From Asterella californica (lineage: Eukaryota; Streptophyta; Marchantiopsida; Marchantiales; Aytoniaceae): DNA of 64,000 nucleotides. Where the stretch lies: contig JAYKYS010000011.1 in the NCBI GenBank assembly GCA_036924285.1, positions 9,300,001 through 9,364,000 of the forward strand, given 5' to 3'. Of the stretch, positions 11,701 through 22,603 are shown piece by piece. The stretch's first letter is position 1. Every line of letters begins with the position of its first letter. The notes beneath the pieces are model-generated. The model ran no database searches and had not been told where the DNA came from. It saw only the letters and a list, made by a program, of their open reading frames with translations. The position numbers were made by a program, and so were the translations under genes.

Positions 11701-12579
11701 TGACAGTGAAGAATAACTTCTCTTCATGATCAGATGTCTGTATGAAGTTACCTCTGTTAGTGTGTGAACGTTGATCAAATGCCTTCTTTCGACACTCATA
11801 AGTGAAGTGACTCCGTTTCTTAAAGTAGTTGCAGTTCCCAGGTTTTGGTTTGTTGGAGCTGCCCTCCGAGTCTCGTTTGTTGAACTTGTCTCGCTTGTTG
11901 TCCCAATGCTCCTTCTGTTTTGATTGTGAGTCTTGAGGTCTACCACGTTTATGATCTCTCCTATTGGAGAAGAAAGCAGCATCAGTGGCAGCTGCTTGAG
12001 TAGACTTAGTCTCGATGTTCATAGCTTCTTGCAAAGCTAGTGTTTGCAGTTCTTCGAATGTGATAGGCTCCTTGCATACATCCACAGCTTTTACAAAGTG
12101 CTCGTATGGTTCTAGTAAGCCCTGGAGCACTATCAGCACCAAGTCGTCCTTGTCTATGTCTCCATCCATATTCTTCAGTTGTTGTACCAACCCTTTAATT
12201 GTATTGAAGTGCTCTTCGAGTGAGATGCCTGCAGGCATTTGTAAAGTATTCAACTTTCTGCGTAGCATTTCATCCTCCCTCGAGCTTCGTGCTTCTTGGT
12301 GAATGTATCCCAAGCATCTTTTGAAGTTTTCGCCTCCAAGATATCTAAGACTTCCGAGTCTTTGATTGTCATCTTGATGATGACAAGTGCTTGTTGATCT
12401 CTTTTGTTCCAAGCTTTGACAGCTGCTGGTGATTCATAAGATCTTTCTTCATCACCTAGCACCATGTCCCACAAGTCGTAGTTCTGGAAAATGGCTTGAA
12501 CCTTGAAACACCATATTGGATAGTTTATGCTATCCAACTTATGATGATCATGATGCAAGTTATCACTAACGTTAGCCAT
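11696..12579 (-). pseudogene. copia-1 Gag
   Basis: The probable start is the Met codon at 12579 (MANVSDNL), because the sequence after it matches the conserved copia Gag N-terminus (INYPIWCFKVQAIF, then LWDMVLG). Further motifs are the KDAWDTF segment, LQMPAGISLEEH, and LQGLLEPYEHFVKAV. Near 11820-11780 there is a zinc-knuckle remnant CNYF-KKRSHFTYEC in which the second Cys is Phe. A frameshift lies near 12290-12300. Gag forms the particle and binds the RNA in intact relatives. Confidence 0.9.
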
Positions 12580-13003
12580 CGATAAAAAGTAAAGTAGCTG
12601 AGAAAATCCAGAACTCCCCAAAGTGGTTGTGAAGGTGGAAGTAGAGTCTATATTGTATTCCTCTGTAATCTCGTCCAACAAAGTAAAAATCTCAGAAACA
12701 TCAAAATTGATCGTTAAGGCTTTCAAAAACGCAGTCAAAGTTCCGTTGACCAAGGGTTCCTCAATGTGAAACTTCCTTATACGAGGTCCGTTTTGATCGA
12801 AAGTTGAACCGTTGGAAATCTCTTTGGGCTCAAACTCTCAGATTTGTCTAATTCGATCTCCTTCCTCTCCAAAAATACAATCAAAGGTGGTTTCACCAGA
12901 AATTTTAATCTTCTTTCTCACTTTTCAGTTGAAGGTGGTGTGCTCACTCTATGTCTTTTTCACTCTGTGGTTCCTCAATCTCTTTGCTAATGCTCGTACC
13001 TTA

Positions 13004-13015
13004 GCTCTGATACCA
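13004..13015 (-). other. Primer-binding site of copia-1
   Basis: The minus strand reads TGGTATCAGAGC directly after the 5' LTR. This is the standard plant retrotransposon site complementary to the 3' end of initiator methionine tRNA. Confidence 0.95.
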
Positions 13016-13255
13016 TGTTAGAGAACCAAACGAAGTGAATAGTCTCTTCTGTTGAAGAGATATCAAACGAAGTGAATAGTCTCTTCTGTTGAAGAGATAT
13101 CAGTAAAAGAATCAGTAGACTCATCACTCCCAAGAGGGGGTTGTTATATAGTCTAACCTATGGACAAGAAGTTAGTCACTAGTCAGTCATTAGTCATGGA
13201 TATGTGACTATAGAAGTGACTATAGAGGTTAATATACTAGACATTATCTTTATCA
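13016..13255 (-). repeat. 5' LTR of copia-1 with internal duplication
   Basis: A 240-bp LTR, TG...CA in minus orientation, with the target duplication ggctg at its outer edge (13256-13260). A segment of about 40 bp around 'aagtgaatagtctcttctg' is present twice in tandem here and once in the 3' LTR. Confidence 0.92.
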
Positions 13256-13276
13256 GGCTGTGATTCAGAGAAGTCA

Positions 13277-13600
13277 GTGAGAATCTTTCTGAATGCGCGT
13301 CATTCTTTCCACCTTTTCACGTGCTTTTTGCTTGGGATGGTTAGTAATGATGATATGATCGTCAACAAACTTGACACTGATGCTCTGACTAAAGCTGAAG
13401 CTCATCTAGCACTATTCAGTTCATTCTCTTCGCTCTGTTGCGGATCAAGCGTGTATCCTGTAAGAAACACGCTGACGAGTTCAGACTCCCACAATCAGTC
13501 TCCCATCAACTGCACTGCTTTAGTCCCAATCATTGGACACTTTCTTGCAAGCGTTCAAGCTTGAGATCACCTATTGCAGATCCACTATCCTGGTGTAACA
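13277..13600. other. Conserved block C, copy 1 (gene-family fragment)
   Basis: The sequence at about 13420-13600 aligns with 61495-61700 in the same orientation, including 'cattctcttcgc', 'gcggatcaagcg', 'aacgctgacga' and 'tgcagatccac'. Both strands are open in places, so I cannot assign the coding strand from two copies. It is likely an exon or exon remnant of a dispersed host gene family whose other blocks are at 14520 and 15224. Confidence 0.6.
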
Positions 13601-14519
13601 AGTCATGCGAGAAGAGGGAGCCGGGGGAAGCCTTGTTGTTCGGGTTCTCAGATATCCCTACACATCAGTCAATGGAACAGGTTGTCTTCCTCTTGCATCA
13701 CACTCGTGCTTCGTTTTCGAAAGCATCGATCTAGTAAGTAGCCTCCCAATAAGTAGTACAAGTTCTCTTCCTCGTGCATCACAATCGTGCTTCTTCGGCA
13801 GCATCGACCAAGTAAGTAGTTCACGATTTTACTTCGTTATCCTTGATATTCATCTTTATCATCATCAGTGCTTGGTTTTAGTTTGTGATTCTCGGAATGA
13901 GTATTTTTCATAACCGGCGATCGACACATCGGCGGTTAATCATCTGATCGGCATTCTCTGTCCTCGGATTCTTACGTCCTGCCACACATAACAAAAGCAC
14001 AAGAGAAGTGCTGCGAGAAACAACGCACAAAAGAACCAGTGCGGCAAGAACAAAACTTCCCTAAGTCTGGATCAAAAAGGACATTGATCGTATCTCATAT
14101 AATTCCTGTACTGTCAGTATTGATGCAAGAGTGAGGAAGGCAGAAAATATAACTTCGTACCAAGAACGAATCACTCACTCACATATTCTGGAAAGTTCTC
14201 GACTCTCATGAATCAGGACGACTGTGCGAGCTTGCTCAACGGACGAAAGCTCATCCAAGAAGTACACACATGGGTACCAAAGAAAGTAGTACACAAAGTC
14301 AAGGAAGACAGAGTCTAAGATGCCTACTGTCCAGTGAGTAGTGACGTCTTTGTACACTGGATTGCATGAGCAAGTGCCGGTAAGCAGCGAGGTGCGTCCC
14401 GAGGCTGTCATGAGTAACCCTCCAACAAATGGGTTATCATGACAGGGTAGAAGCTCGTTGACGACGACTGCATCTCATTTTTTTTACCGCGCAACAGGCA
14501 GCTGCTTCTACGATTAACT
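13601..14519. other. Unassigned DNA between gene-family blocks
   Basis: A minus-strand frame at 14175-14411 (78 codons) contains a hydrophobic segment that could span a membrane, but I have no homology evidence. Two near repeats of 'ctcgtgcatcac' with 'gcatcga' at about 13690-13735 and 13770-13810 suggest a local duplication. Confidence 0.35.
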
Positions 14520-14775
14520 TCATGTAGTCCTGAGCTTCAAGTTCTGAAGTTTATCGACCAAGTACGACGTTGTAGTCGAAGTGGATCAGCAGTATGTGGA
14601 AGACAATATAGCTGAGGTACGACAGGACATTTACAAGCGACATTTTCAGAAAGCGAGTCAAAATGCAGGCGGCGAAGAACATGGCCAGGATGATTAAGCA
14701 CAAAATGGAAGTTGTGGCAGCCACCGTCTGGGAAAGAAGGGCAGCGACCGTTGAGGAGAGATGCCATTCTTTGTG
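14520..14775 (+). pseudogene. Conserved block A, copy 1 (coiled-coil-like exon remnant)
   Basis: This segment aligns with the reverse complement of 62580-62985: both contain 'cctgagcttca(a/g)gttctgaag', 'acgacgttgt', and a stretch translating as VKMQAAKNMA-MIKHK. Relative to the other copy there is a one-base difference near 14565 that shifts the frame, and later indels. The later part encodes a charged, helix-prone peptide. The function is not recognised. It probably belonged to one gene with block B at 15224. Confidence 0.55.
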
Positions 14776-15223
14776 ACAGTAAATTTTTCCTCTAGAAGAT
14801 GCACCACTTTCTGAGAGTGGTCTTGCCCGGGAAATTCTGGATGGTGTAGTTGGTTGCAGTTGTAGATCTCCTTCGGGTCAGAAGGTTTCGGTTGTAACTG
14901 TGCACGGTATCTGAGAGAACGCTGTAGGGGGAGGCGAACTTGCTTCTGACAATGGACTTACAGGAGACGTGGTTTGCAGTGTTCCGTATACATTGAATCT
15001 TGAACACTCGAGATCTTCTACATTTCTCAAACTTTCATGGGTAACCGTTCCCTTTAGCTGAAATCCTCCAGTCATTGTGCCAATGGTATGATATACTGGA
15101 GCAAAAATTATGTGATTCTTGGTTACATTAGTAGACCGGTTGCGAAGCCAGGCAGATGAAGTTCAAGGATTACAACTGCTTCCAGATGAACTACCGGCTG
15201 ACAGTGACACAACCTAGCTAACA
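14776..15223 (+). other. Spacer between blocks A and B
   Basis: A plus-strand reading through 14820-15060 is mostly open with one stop (LAREILDGVVG, then further residues) and may be an additional exon. There is no second copy to test it. Confidence 0.3.
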
Positions 15224-15607
15224 TTGGGAACCCTTGAGATCGCAGGTGAAGAGATGCAAGCAACAAAACAAACGCTGAAAACAAATGACGAGGCGAGCAA
15301 AGTTCAGCTTTTTTACATGGTCAGGAGGCTGCAAGGGAAAAGAAAAGCAGAAAATGCATCACGAAATCCGATGGCGATTGGCGACTGTCCAACTCCTGCG
15401 GCCGCGGATCTGGACATGAATTCGGAAACGAGCGCGACAGACTACTGCAGCTCCAGCCGTACCTCTCACAAGCGAACCCTTGACACGCCAATAGTTCCGC
15501 CAAACTTCCTCATGGTGACCTTTACCGGCAAGGAGAACGCATACCACTTCTGGGAAGATTGCTGTCAAATGACAAGACTTGAACATCAAGGAATTTCCTC
15601 AGCTTGA
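15224..15607 (+). CDS. Conserved block B, copy 1: unknown protein (partial)
   Basis: A 127-codon plus-strand frame. Residues near 25-70 match the minus-strand frame at 62048-61779: both contain N-D-(E/D)-A-S-K followed by a charged segment and IGDCPTPA--DLDM. At DNA level the two copies are nearly identical over 'ggcgactgtccaactcctgcgg' and differ by indels of 3 and 6 bp, which keeps the frame and argues for past coding selection. The Met at 15224 may not be the true start, since the other copy suggests an exon border ('ttgcgatggcag') upstream. The family is unknown to me. The first part is charged and helix-prone. Confidence 0.5.
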   Translation: MGTLEIAGEEMQATKQTLKTNDEASKVQLFYMVRRLQGKRKAENASRNPMAIGDCPTPAAADLDMNSETSATDYCSSSRTSHKRTLDTPIVPPNFLMVTFTGKENAYHFWEDCCQMTRLEHQGISSA

Positions 15608-18093
15608 GCTCAATCGATGGTATTAAATTAGCGATTGAATTTGAATATTACTAACCTGATGGGACGGCTGCAGCTTTGGAACTTTATTACATATTCTTCA
15701 CATACAGATCTTTTGATGTTGCGTTCACCATCTGATTTACATTTTTTACTTGGATTCTGTTGGATCATAATGTTTCATACGGTAAGGAGTTCACTACATT
15801 GGCTACATGTTCCTGATCACAGCAAAGAGAATAAGCGCGTTCACGGAAGTAAGATGTTCGTGTTCTTGCAAGTTCAGATAAGGTTTGAACTTATAACAGT
15901 TCATTTTCACCCTAGGGCTTTACGTGTAAGGCACTTGAAAATTCCTAAACAGAGGTACTTCTTTTCACCAAGAAAAGAAGTACTTAAAAAACCATCAGGG
16001 TTTTATGAAAACGAGAAGTTACGTGTACAATTGAATTTCAGAGCTATCCGGATCTAAACTCCATTTTTTTTTCCTTTAAAGATTTTACAGCAACTCTGTC
16101 TATTCTTTCTCTTTCTATACGGTTGATAACCGGAGGTTGCAAACTAAGGAAGTAACAATAGACGTAGGGTAATTTTGCACACCTACCGCTTTGTTGTGTC
16201 AGTAGAAGCTTTTGCTCAATAGGTCACGAAACTTACAATGCTAACCTGCGGATCACAATCACACGTTAGCGTTCTTGCACCACTTATATTTATCCAGACC
16301 GGAGTTCGACCATCTTCTTAACTCTTAAGTTCACCATTTCTCTAAGTTCCGACCTAGACCCTGCTAGGTCGATCTCAAAATATGAGCAAGACACAATGTG
16401 ACTTGGGGTGGACTTCTCATAAATTTCGGGGTCTTAAATGGTACCTCCAACATACCTAGCGGTCCAACCATCCGTGATTTCCGTCTGGATCCAAGCTCCA
16501 AAAACGGTGGTCTAACTCGTCATCTCTCCCTAGTCTTGCCCCAGCCCTTAGGTCGTTCTCAAGTCCAGACGTCCAAGTCTAGAACGGGACGTGCCTTGGA
16601 ATTGACCTAGCCATCACCTCATGCCCCCAAAGTCCGCCCGTTGAACTCTGGGGTCGGATGACTCGTCTTGGCTCACCTAGGCATCGAGTCTCTCTCATAT
16701 ATACTTCCGAGGATCGACGGTCCCGTCCTCCTCTTTGGTCCATGAAAATTATATCACAATCCGATCACGATCAATTATAATTCTCAACTCCAATGTCAAC
16801 TCTAGGAGTTCTTGATATCATTGGAAAGACCTCAGTGATACTTTATTCCTCTCTAGATCTTATGTGGAGCTCTGTCCACGATCCAAAACGTTGCTAGAGC
16901 TCCAACACTGAGTGTTTTTTTGAAGAATTGCGGTCCAATGTCACATTGGATCCTATGGTTCGGACTAACGTCCAACTAGCATCCGTCTGCAACAGATCCA
17001 CATCTCGGTCTGCGTAGACGCACGTCTCATATCTACCTCTCCGACCTACATCTCATACTTGCATTTTGATCCGTTTCTAAACTTGCCCCCTTAGGTCAAC
17101 GTACGTATGAGATCCCTTTGGGAGAGGCCCTTACGTCCTAACCCAATGTTCCAACTTTGGTTCAAAGAACCACTTAGGGTTCATCTGTTCCGGACTTGTT
17201 GGTCAAGCCGTTATGTCCTACTCTCAACCTTCATAACCTAACGCAAGTCTGTTGTTCACGTTTACGTCCGATCTTGAGACTGAAGGTCACGAAATTTTCT
17301 TTCACAAACTTAAAGTTGTCTAGATAGTGATGTCTTAAATAGAATATCCAATAGAAAGTCTAGAGTTGAATTAATCAAGAGAATCAATTCACATACATCA
17401 AAGATATGACTAGATGTAATATAAGATTTTGATTTCAGTGACAATGACAATTTTAAACTATCTTTCTCGACTCAAAATAGTATGGTTCTTCTTGAGATAC
17501 TCCACTTTGCAAAGAGAACTCCGTAAGATGAAACTATGTAGTGGAGCCATTTTTCAACAGATCTCTCTAATTTGACATCCCTAATATGATAAAATACACT
17601 ACATAACAAAAACTTTCCCCTTACTTCTCGGCTATCTACGTACATACAACTATTCTAACGCATAGCGATGGTATTTCACAACTTTTACTATCAAACAAAG
17701 TTCTCGGATAACCACTGAAGTGAGAAAGGAGAAAAAGAAAACAATGTTAGCGATGCAAAGCTCAACATTATCACTATTGAAAACAAAAAATCAAATAAAT
17801 GAAGAAGAAATATTTGTCGATGATTTGTTATTTGTTATTTAATATAACATATTCTCGTGTAATTCTTACAATAGTCTATGGCATAGATCAACAGTGATCA
17901 TTCATCCATCACACAAAGATCACGGTTGATTATCATACAGAATTAAAATTAAAATTCTTTAGTTTTAAGTTACTCAATATATCAAATCTACTCGGTTGTA
18001 GAATCTACTCAGTTTACCTGGTTGATGTCTGATTTGATTGATAGGTAGATCAACATAAATTTCAACACAGGGTTTTATAAGTGACACTGGACA
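15608..18093. other. Unassigned DNA, possibly decayed retroelement
   Basis: A 140-codon plus-strand frame at 15635-16057 has no motif I recognise. Between about 16320 and 17290 the base composition is more even and short words such as 'aggtcg/cgacct' recur, which suggests an old LTR or UTR, but no boundaries or domains are visible. Confidence 0.35.
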
Positions 18094-18114
18094 ATATATA
18101 TATATATATATATA
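18094..18114. repeat. (TA)n microsatellite
   Basis: An uninterrupted TA dinucleotide run of about 20 bp. Confidence 0.9.
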
Positions 18115-19190
18115 GAAAATCAATAAATAAAAATAGTGAAAATCAGGAGAGGAGAAGGTCTACGTCCAAGTGAGTAATAAAGTTATAGAATGAGGAAGTG
18201 AGATCAGTTTATAATATTTAAAGTCAGTGTCAATAAAAATGAAAATATTTTAAATGATATTTTGAATTACTAGACTTGGAGAGAAGAACAAATGTGAAAG
18301 TTGTCTAGGAATACGTGAGAAATATGACTGTAGAGATATCGTGTACAAGAACAAGGCAAGAGAGAGAAACACATAGTCACGAGAACAATCTCTTCAGATA
18401 GCCAACCTCACTTTATGTACTCTTCCGTAGCATCTTACAAAATTGAAGAACAGACACAAGTCGTATGTAAACTGCACCCCAAATCCTTAATCTAGCCTTT
18501 GAACCCAAACCCTTGAATACTCTATGTATCCACAACAACCGCAATATCATCGTCGTATCGACACTGCCGCGCAGTACATCACTAGCTCAAATGGTCAAAT
18601 CATCTTAATCCAAATGAAGATCGTGAGTGCAACTCACGTACCTAACGATATAAAGAACGCAACTCGATGTCAAAATAAAAATCACACCTCTGTCATCGCT
18701 CAGTATACGACTAGCATGACGATCAAATCACCCTAACTCAAATCAAGGTAGTGAGTGTAGCCCACATAGCTAACGAAATGTATCCAAAACTTGAAGTAGA
18801 CACCAAACCTGTAGCGAAGAATCCAAAAAGACCAATCCAGAATAGTCTGAAAGGTCCAACTCTTCTTCGCAGACAACTAAAAACTTCTAATCCTCTCACC
18901 ATGCATCTTAATTTCACCCAAAAAACATAGCACTATCCACCTCTACTCAGACCGTCTTATCCTCTATATAGCTAAGACAAATCCAATCCCAACGACGCAT
19001 TATGCGCATGCATTCGATCTCCCAATCTCTTGATACATCCATCGACAAGTCATAGATACAAGCTGATCCTGTAAGCATCCCTCTTATGTCAGTACACAGT
19101 ATGCTAAAAGTCTAAAATATACCCAGCAATTCTTTCTTTTGGACATATAATTTACTTTCACCAAATAACAATAAGATGATATTATCCATA
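18115..19190. other. Unassigned AT-rich DNA
   Basis: No recognisable gene, RNA or element end. A short local repeat of 'agtgagtg(c/t)a(a/g)(c/t)(t/c)ca' with 'aacga' is seen at about 18625-18650 and 18745-18775. Confidence 0.4.
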
Positions 19191-19595
19191 TAAATAACAA
19201 CTTCTTACTATTTTCAGTTCTTCGACGACGATCCGTGTGCCAGCGGTACACCGTAAACAACAACATAATATTATCTAACATACACCGCTGGAGATCCGTT
19301 GCGAGGCGACATTATATAATAACAACTTTTTGTTATTTATAGAACTTTTTGTTATAATCGTTTTCCACAACAGTCGATTGTCCACCTTAAATAACAACTT
19401 ATTGTTGTTTGTCATCTGTTTGCCTGCAGTCCACTTCGATGATCTTCTGTAAATAACAACTTTTTGTTGTTTATCACTAGTGGTCCTTTCACCGACGTCC
19501 TCTATAAATAATAACTTGTTGTGAATTGTCATGCACCACTTGTTGCGGTCCGCTAATCGTGATCCATAAATAACAAGTCATTGTTATTTATCATG
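19191..19595 (+). repeat. Array of palindrome-bearing repeats, period about 62 bp
   Basis: Seven units begin near 19191, 19253, 19314, 19387, 19449, 19504 and 19565. Each has an AT-rich core of about 28 bp, roughly taaataacaact-ttgttgtttat, which is an imperfect inverted repeat. The intervening 26-45 bp are GC-richer and much less conserved, though they share traces such as 'gtcca/gtccg' and 'cgatgatc'. The array is better read as a diverged minisatellite than as a CRISPR, because the spacers are related and the context is eukaryotic. Confidence 0.75.
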
Positions 19596-20287
19596 CTCCA
19601 CCGGTGCTTCGTCAGTCCACCATCCTCTCGAAATTAGTAAAGATAAAAATCATCGTAACTTCTTTGTCTCTGTTTCATTTACGATGATTTAAAACCCAAT
19701 TTTGATCTCTTAGACGAGATCTATTCGATGTTGTCTGTCAATGGATCATCAACTCTTACAAGACTTTCCGTTGTCGCACAAGCCCAATGACTATGGTTGT
19801 AGTTACTAGAGCTCTACTTTGCAACATCATCATCATCTTCAAAATACATCCTTCGACTTTGGTCTTTATCCTCCTCCGTCGATTGTGCATTGCCACTTCA
19901 CAATCTATCTCTCCTCATCAGAAGATACTCTTGTGTCAAGAGCATGTGAGAGCACTGCCTCTCCGGTTATCTTCCTCTTGCATTTTATGATGTCTATGAT
20001 GATATCATGATATTCTCGTCTCGCAATCTCGAGAGCCTCCCTCAAGATAAATTCTACCTTGGCATTTAAGATTCTCTCCTCGAGAACTTTTTTTACATCC
20101 GTAGCAGCCTCGATGTAGACTGTAACTTGTATGCAATCGATTTATCTTTCTCTCTTGGTTGCTCTTTCTCTTTCTCCTTTGACGATGAAGCAACATCCTG
20201 CATGATAACGCTTGACTACTAGTCTTTTGACTTCTCTCCTTGAGTCTATCTCTTGGAGGAAGTCCGTTCCCTTGCGTCTTCCGTCTC
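19596..20287. other. Unassigned DNA upstream of perfect hairpin
   Basis: Short open frames overlap on both strands without motifs. No gene called. Confidence 0.4.
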
Positions 20288-20345
20288 AAAAAGTCAACGG
20301 AAGAAGAGAAACGGAGATCTGTTTCTCTTCTTCCGTTGACTTTTT
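20288..20345 (+). repeat. Perfect 25-bp inverted repeat
   Basis: Arms at 20288-20312 and 20321-20345 are exact reverse complements around the 8-nt loop ggagatct. Such an arm length without mismatch in otherwise decayed DNA points to recent formation or turnover by gene conversion. It could form a hairpin RNA if transcribed. Confidence 0.85.
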
Positions 20346-22603
20346 GTGATATGCGCATGTACTGATAATGATTCGAATAGATCTTGTCATCCCGTGGTAT
20401 CTCGAATGATAGTTGTCATTCTCAGTAATGTCTTTCTCGACATCTTCTCTTTATGTTGTGTAGAGATAGCAGATGACCAGAGTCTGTTTGTCTCTACATG
20501 CTCGTCAAAATCCATCCTCTGATCATCAACGCTCATGGCATAAGTCGGACCATCGATCATTGCAACAACGTGCATAGTTAGGTACGTAACTACATATATA
20601 TCATCTGTAATTCATCTTTGTTTGAAATGACAATAAATGTTTAATTGTGAGAAAGAAAGTTATATTCTAATTTTCTGTGTGAATCATGCACCTTGAAGTT
20701 AGTTTTTAGACTATATTGCACAGATCCCAAATAGTTTTATTTTCTCATGATGTCGTGTTGTGACACGGCTCACATGTGAATTTAACGTAGTATTGTGTTG
20801 ATTTCTATGTTTCATGAACTTTTCATGTAACTCACCTGACGGTGTATTAGATGTCACATTCACGGTTATCTGGGATATGAGATCATACGATAATGAGATG
20901 TGTAAGCTCTGCGATTCATGGACATTTGCGTGAGTGGCTCTTGTCATCAAATTTGGATTTAAGATAGAGAGTCGAGGATTCGTGGGGGCATTCTTCCTTA
21001 CGTGGTATTTGTGAGTGTTTCTTGGTGTCTTACCTGAAGGGTGAAGAGTAGCGAGAGTTATATTTATGGATGGAGGATTGATCCGATTTGATGGAGAGTT
21101 CATGGAGAGAGTGATGGACTTGCCTACTTCGGTGATCTTGTCGATTGTCACGTACGAGAAGAATTTGGACATGACAATGTACATCTTACTTTGATGGGTG
21201 AATGGATCTGAACTTTCTAGCCAACGTCCCTTTCAACATCTGGTGGTTGATATTTGATGTCACTACCGGCGGAAGATCAATCATCGTGCATGGATCACGA
21301 GGAACTTTGGTGAGGAATATTGTAATCAAGTGATGGCTTACTCATTTTTTTTTGTCGTACGTTTCATCATAGATCGATTCAAGATCATTATCTTGACTTT
21401 CTATTGAATCTCGTATATTTTTTATCTCGTACATCTTTCGCTAGGCGAGAGTGATTATCCTATGTTAAGTTTAAGGTTCGAAGTATTTTGGTTCAAGCCT
21501 TGAATGTGTGAGAGTGTTTTAGAGTTACAACTCGATCTATAATGTCAAGTAGGTGATAAAATGATCTCCAATCTTCTTTCTCATTGGTTCATTTTTTATC
21601 AATCAAGTTCATCTAAGTTCCAAGAACAGTTTTGGGGTTTTAGAGATCTTTTTGGAGATCATTTGTGAAGTGTAAGGTCTCCTTGGAAAGCTCTTGGACT
21701 GGATTACAATCCAGAGTGGAAGATAGATCAATTTGGAGCTCAGAGCGGGATGTTATGATCGTTCAAAGTCAAGGGGTCAAAATGATATTCGAGTCATGTT
21801 TCCCAGTGTCTCGAGAGTTTGAGAGATGATCTTTTGGTATTATCAAGAGGTTTGAATAGTTGACCTCGTGTTAGTTGCGTTGATGTATGATAGTCCTACA
21901 TTTGGATTGAAATGATAGATTGAAGTTGGCTGTAACAGTTGAGAGGCAGAAGTAAAAATGTTTTGCTTAGATTCAAGGGTTGAGTTGTTTCATGAAAATG
22001 AGGTCGAATCTTTGAGGGAAAATTTCTAAGATTGGAGTGTGCATTATCAGCTTATTACTTGTGAAATTTCAGCTCATTTGGTTTAGAGAAGATGTTGGGG
22101 TCGTGGACTTTTACCACGTGGATCTGTAAAGCTCATAAGTTAGCATAGACAAAAGACTTGATCCATTTCGCGCAATTAGTTTCGGGTTTGAAACTGAAAT
22201 CTCATAGAGTAGTAGTGAGGGGTCAGAGGGAATTTCTTGTGAAGTTTGAGCCCAGTTAGAAGTTCAAGTTAGGAGCAATAGGTTACTGAAGTTTAGATTA
22301 TAGCAAGACGAGTTTTTGAAGGAGAAGCGTGATTTCACTTACATCTCTTGGTTGGCTTTGAACAAACGACTTGGGGATTGGAAGTGGAACTTCATGGAGG
22401 TCCTGCAAGTGAGTCAAGGGAGCTATGTTGTGAATTTGGCATAGAGATCATAATAAGAAAACAAGTTACACTATATCGGAGTTGCTGACTGAAAATCTTT
22501 AACTGTGAGGTACCGTAGTCTTCAAAATCACAGCTTCCAAAGTTACCTTGATTTCCAAATTGTTGTCGTAATCTCTTTGACCTCCTCCTCCACCTTTGTT
22601 CCT
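20346..22603. other. Retroelement LTR/UTR-like DNA
   Basis: The segment about 21060-21400 (+) resembles the reverse complement of about 32150-32500: shared features are 'attgtca(c/t)gtacga', 'ttgatg', 'atggatctgaactttc', a 'tttcaacatctggtgg' counterpart and 'gaggaat(a/t)tt'. Both copies therefore come from one repeat family. No intact gene is seen; the 157-codon minus-strand frame at 20711-21184 lies antisense to the shared block and is not called. Confidence 0.5.

Larger units (their letters stand above)
8157..13255 (-). mobile_element. Ty1/copia LTR retrotransposon 'copia-1', complete but decayed
   Basis: Read on the minus strand the element has a 5' LTR (13016-13255), a primer-binding site matching initiator Met tRNA (13004-13015), Gag, protease, integrase, reverse transcriptase and RNase H in copia order, a purine tract near 8390-8400, and a 3' LTR (8157-8389). 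It is flanked by the 5-bp direct repeat ggctg at 8152-8156 and 13256-13260. Coding regions carry frameshifts and stops, a 212-bp insertion disrupts the GAG-pre-integrase region, and the LTRs differ by many substitutions and an internal duplication, so this is an old insertion. Confidence 0.95.

Noticed and set aside
19191..19595. CRISPR-like array of palindromic repeats with spacers
   Set aside because: The genome is clearly eukaryotic, spacers are related to each other and vary in length, and no cas-like gene exists. It is a diverged minisatellite.
20711..21184. 157-codon minus-strand frame
   Set aside because: It lies antisense to a block shared with 32150-32500 and its translation is not conserved with the other copy; composition-driven.
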